In this document: positions 62,767 to 64,000 of the stretch, one piece after another
Position numbering within the stretch: position 1 is the first letter of the stretch
Layout: each line of letters starts with the position of its first letter
Assembly: GCA_041447175.1 (NCBI GenBank)
Contig: CP166960.1
Coordinates: forward strand, 1,139,507 to 1,203,506
Direction of reading: 5' to 3'
DNA from: Candidatus Bathyarchaeia archaeon
GTDB lineage: Archaea; Thermoproteota; Bathyarchaeia; Bathyarchaeales; Bathycorpusculaceae
Length of the DNA stretch: 64,000 bases
Translations under genes and position numbers: made by a program
The notes under the pieces: generated by a model
Database searches by the model: none
The model's input: only the letters and a program-made list of their open reading frames with translations
Told to the model about the DNA's origin: nothing

Positions 62767-64000
62767 ATGGACACGCCCACCCTGAGGCTGAGCCGAACCG
62801 AACTGGCAAACTTTCAAGAAGCCACCCAAAAAGAGTGGCTCATAACCAACGGGCTGGGCACCTACGCATCCAGCACAGCTTTAGGCGTGAACACCCGCAA
62901 ATACCACGGGCTACTTGTAGCCGCCCTGCATCCCCCCGGCGACCGAACCGTCTGCTTAGCCAAGCTGGATGAGGAAATCAACGTGGACGGCAAAGTGTTT
63001 TTGTTGGGGGTTAACCAATTCAGCGACGCCCTTTTCCCCCAAGGCTTTAGACATCTGCAAGAGTTTTCGGTTTCACCCTTTCCAACCTTCACTTACAGGG
63101 CAGACAAAGTCTTGGTAAAGAAGACCGTTTTTTTGCCTTACGAAAAAAACGTCACAGCAGCAGTTTACGAGGCGCAAAACGCAGGCAACTCAGAGGCGGT
63201 CTTCAAAGTTACGCCGCTGGTAACTTGCAGGCACTTCCACGCGGTCGTGAACCTAAAGGACAAGCCGCTGCAATTCACCCAACAGAACACCAGAAAAGAA
63301 GCGGAACTAATCTTCACCTCACCCAAAGCCACCGTAACCTTAAGGGCTACGCAGGGCGAATTCTACGTGCATCCAAATTGGATTGAAAAACTGTTTTACC
63401 GAGAAGAAGCTCAACGCGGCGAAAGCAGCATCGACGACGCCTATCAACCAGGCTACTTCCAAGTAACCATCGCACCATCCAGCCGAGTGCAGTTTGCGGT
63501 TCTGGCAGCGGCTTCCACCAGTAACCAGCAAAACGCGGAAAGCCTAGGCGCATCTGGGACATCCACGGCTGATGTGTTACGCCTTCTGGGTAACGAGAAA
63601 CAACGCCAAAATGCCCTTCTGACGGGGTTCTACTCGACGCATCCTGAGGCACCCCCAAACGCTTGGCTAAGCTGGATTCTTTTAGCGGCTGACAGCTTCC
63701 TCGTCAAGGGCTTTGGCGATTCAAAGAGCGTTATTGCAGGGTATCACTGGTTTGAAGCTTGGGGCAGGGACACCTTCATCGCCCTGCCAGGCTTGATGCT
63801 CGTTTTGGGAAGGTATGGGGAGGCGCAGAAGGTGCTTTTGGGATTCAACAAGTTTGCCAAAGCGGGGTTAATTCCCAACTTTGTCAGCGACGCCACAGAG
63901 GAGCCCGCACTCAACACGGTGGACGCCACCTTATGGTACGTCAACGCGGTTCTGCAGTACCTAAAATACACGGGAGATTTCAAATTCGTTCGCAGCCAAC
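62767..64000 (+). CDS. Glycogen debranching enzyme (amylo-1,6-glucosidase), 3' end outside window
   Basis: ATG 62767 is 1 nt after the DUF89 stop. The chain starts with the GDE N-terminal domain (EWLITNGLGTYASSTALGVNTRKYHGLLVA, in part NTRKYHGLLVA) and reaches the (alpha/alpha)6 catalytic part at HWFEAWGRDTFIALPGL near residue 330, with the catalytic Asp in the GRD. The frame is still open at the window end; about 250 residues are missing if the family length of ~650 holds. Degrades glycogen side chains. Confidence 0.93.
   Translation, partial: MDTPTLRLSRTELANFQEATQKEWLITNGLGTYASSTALGVNTRKYHGLLVAALHPPGDRTVCLAKLDEEINVDGKVFLLGVNQFSDALFPQGFRHLQEFSVSPFPTFTYRADKVLVKKTVFLPYEKNVTAAVYEAQNAGNSEAVFKVTPLVTCRHFHAVVNLKDKPLQFTQQNTRKEAELIFTSPKATVTLRATQGEFYVHPNWIEKLFYREEAQRGESSIDDAYQPGYFQVTIAPSSRVQFAVLAAASTSNQQNAESLGASGTSTADVLRLLGNEKQRQNALLTGFYSTHPEAPPNAWLSWILLAADSFLVKGFGDSKSVIAGYHWFEAWGRDTFIALPGLMLVLGRYGEAQKVLLGFNKFAKAGLIPNFVSDATEEPALNTVDATLWYVNAVLQYLKYTGDFKFVRSQ

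Overview
The window looks like a chromosomal segment of an uncultured archaeon of the TACK type, most like Bathyarchaeia. Evidence: an aIF1A–RIO1–KH translation/ribosome-assembly cluster, an Orc1/Cdc6 initiator, TrmB and Lrp/AsnC regulators, pyruvoyl arginine decarboxylase, an archaeal triosephosphate isomerase, DUF71/Dph6, and several large secreted proteins ending in a Ser/Thr/Pro linker plus one membrane helix (PQQ-type propellers, a NosD-like beta helix). GTG and TTG starts are common and TATA boxes are visible. No rRNA, tRNA or CRISPR array was recognised. The lineage is an inference from gene content.

Layout. 0–9 kb: 3' end of a secreted propeller, Dph6, a B12-binding radical SAM enzyme, an orphan E1/ThiF C-terminal domain, an ABC-2 exporter pair with a winged-helix regulator, and an HtrA-like protease without signal peptide. 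9–17 kb: cupin, RibD-like reductase, TIM-barrel protein, an ~800-bp gene-free stretch with hairpins (candidate ncRNA), secreted proteins, 3-methyladenine glycosylase. 17–28.5 kb: central metabolism (methylglyoxal synthase, fumarate reductase/succinate dehydrogenase A and B without membrane subunits, LsrF-type aldolase, Zn alcohol dehydrogenase), an 829-residue protein with an internally duplicated domain, and the aIF1A–RIO1–KH cluster. 28.5–40 kb: a second complete propeller, a fluoride-riboswitch/CrcB/DUF190 unit, UPF0282, TrmB, and a damaged pilin-like operon. 40–47.4 kb: VapBC, moaA-moaB-moaC-arsR-cdc6, PdaD, and an ArsR/ferredoxin operon with a palindromic operator.

47.5–57.1 kb is a visibly more AT-rich integrated element: a P-loop ATPase, a TIR-like protein, zinc-ribbon, AbrB-like, nuclease-like, ribbon-helix-helix-like and membrane proteins, and a tyrosine recombinase at its right end. 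No replication or capsid gene was recognised. A short motif recurs in at least four of its intergenic gaps. 57.1–64 kb returns to host genes: NUDIX, a glyoxalase-fold operon, a response regulator, a TrmB–CBS fusion, and a TIM–ARMT1/DUF89–glycogen debranching cluster cut by the window edge.

Recurrent themes: (i) a ~45-bp intergenic element in three copies (9.24, 20.26, 40.42 kb); (ii) at least five sites where a protein clearly continues in another frame (about 4.85, 16.80, 35.10, 37.47, 38.30 kb), meaning either real decay or assembly indels; (iii) surface and secreted proteins with a shared C-terminal anchor design.
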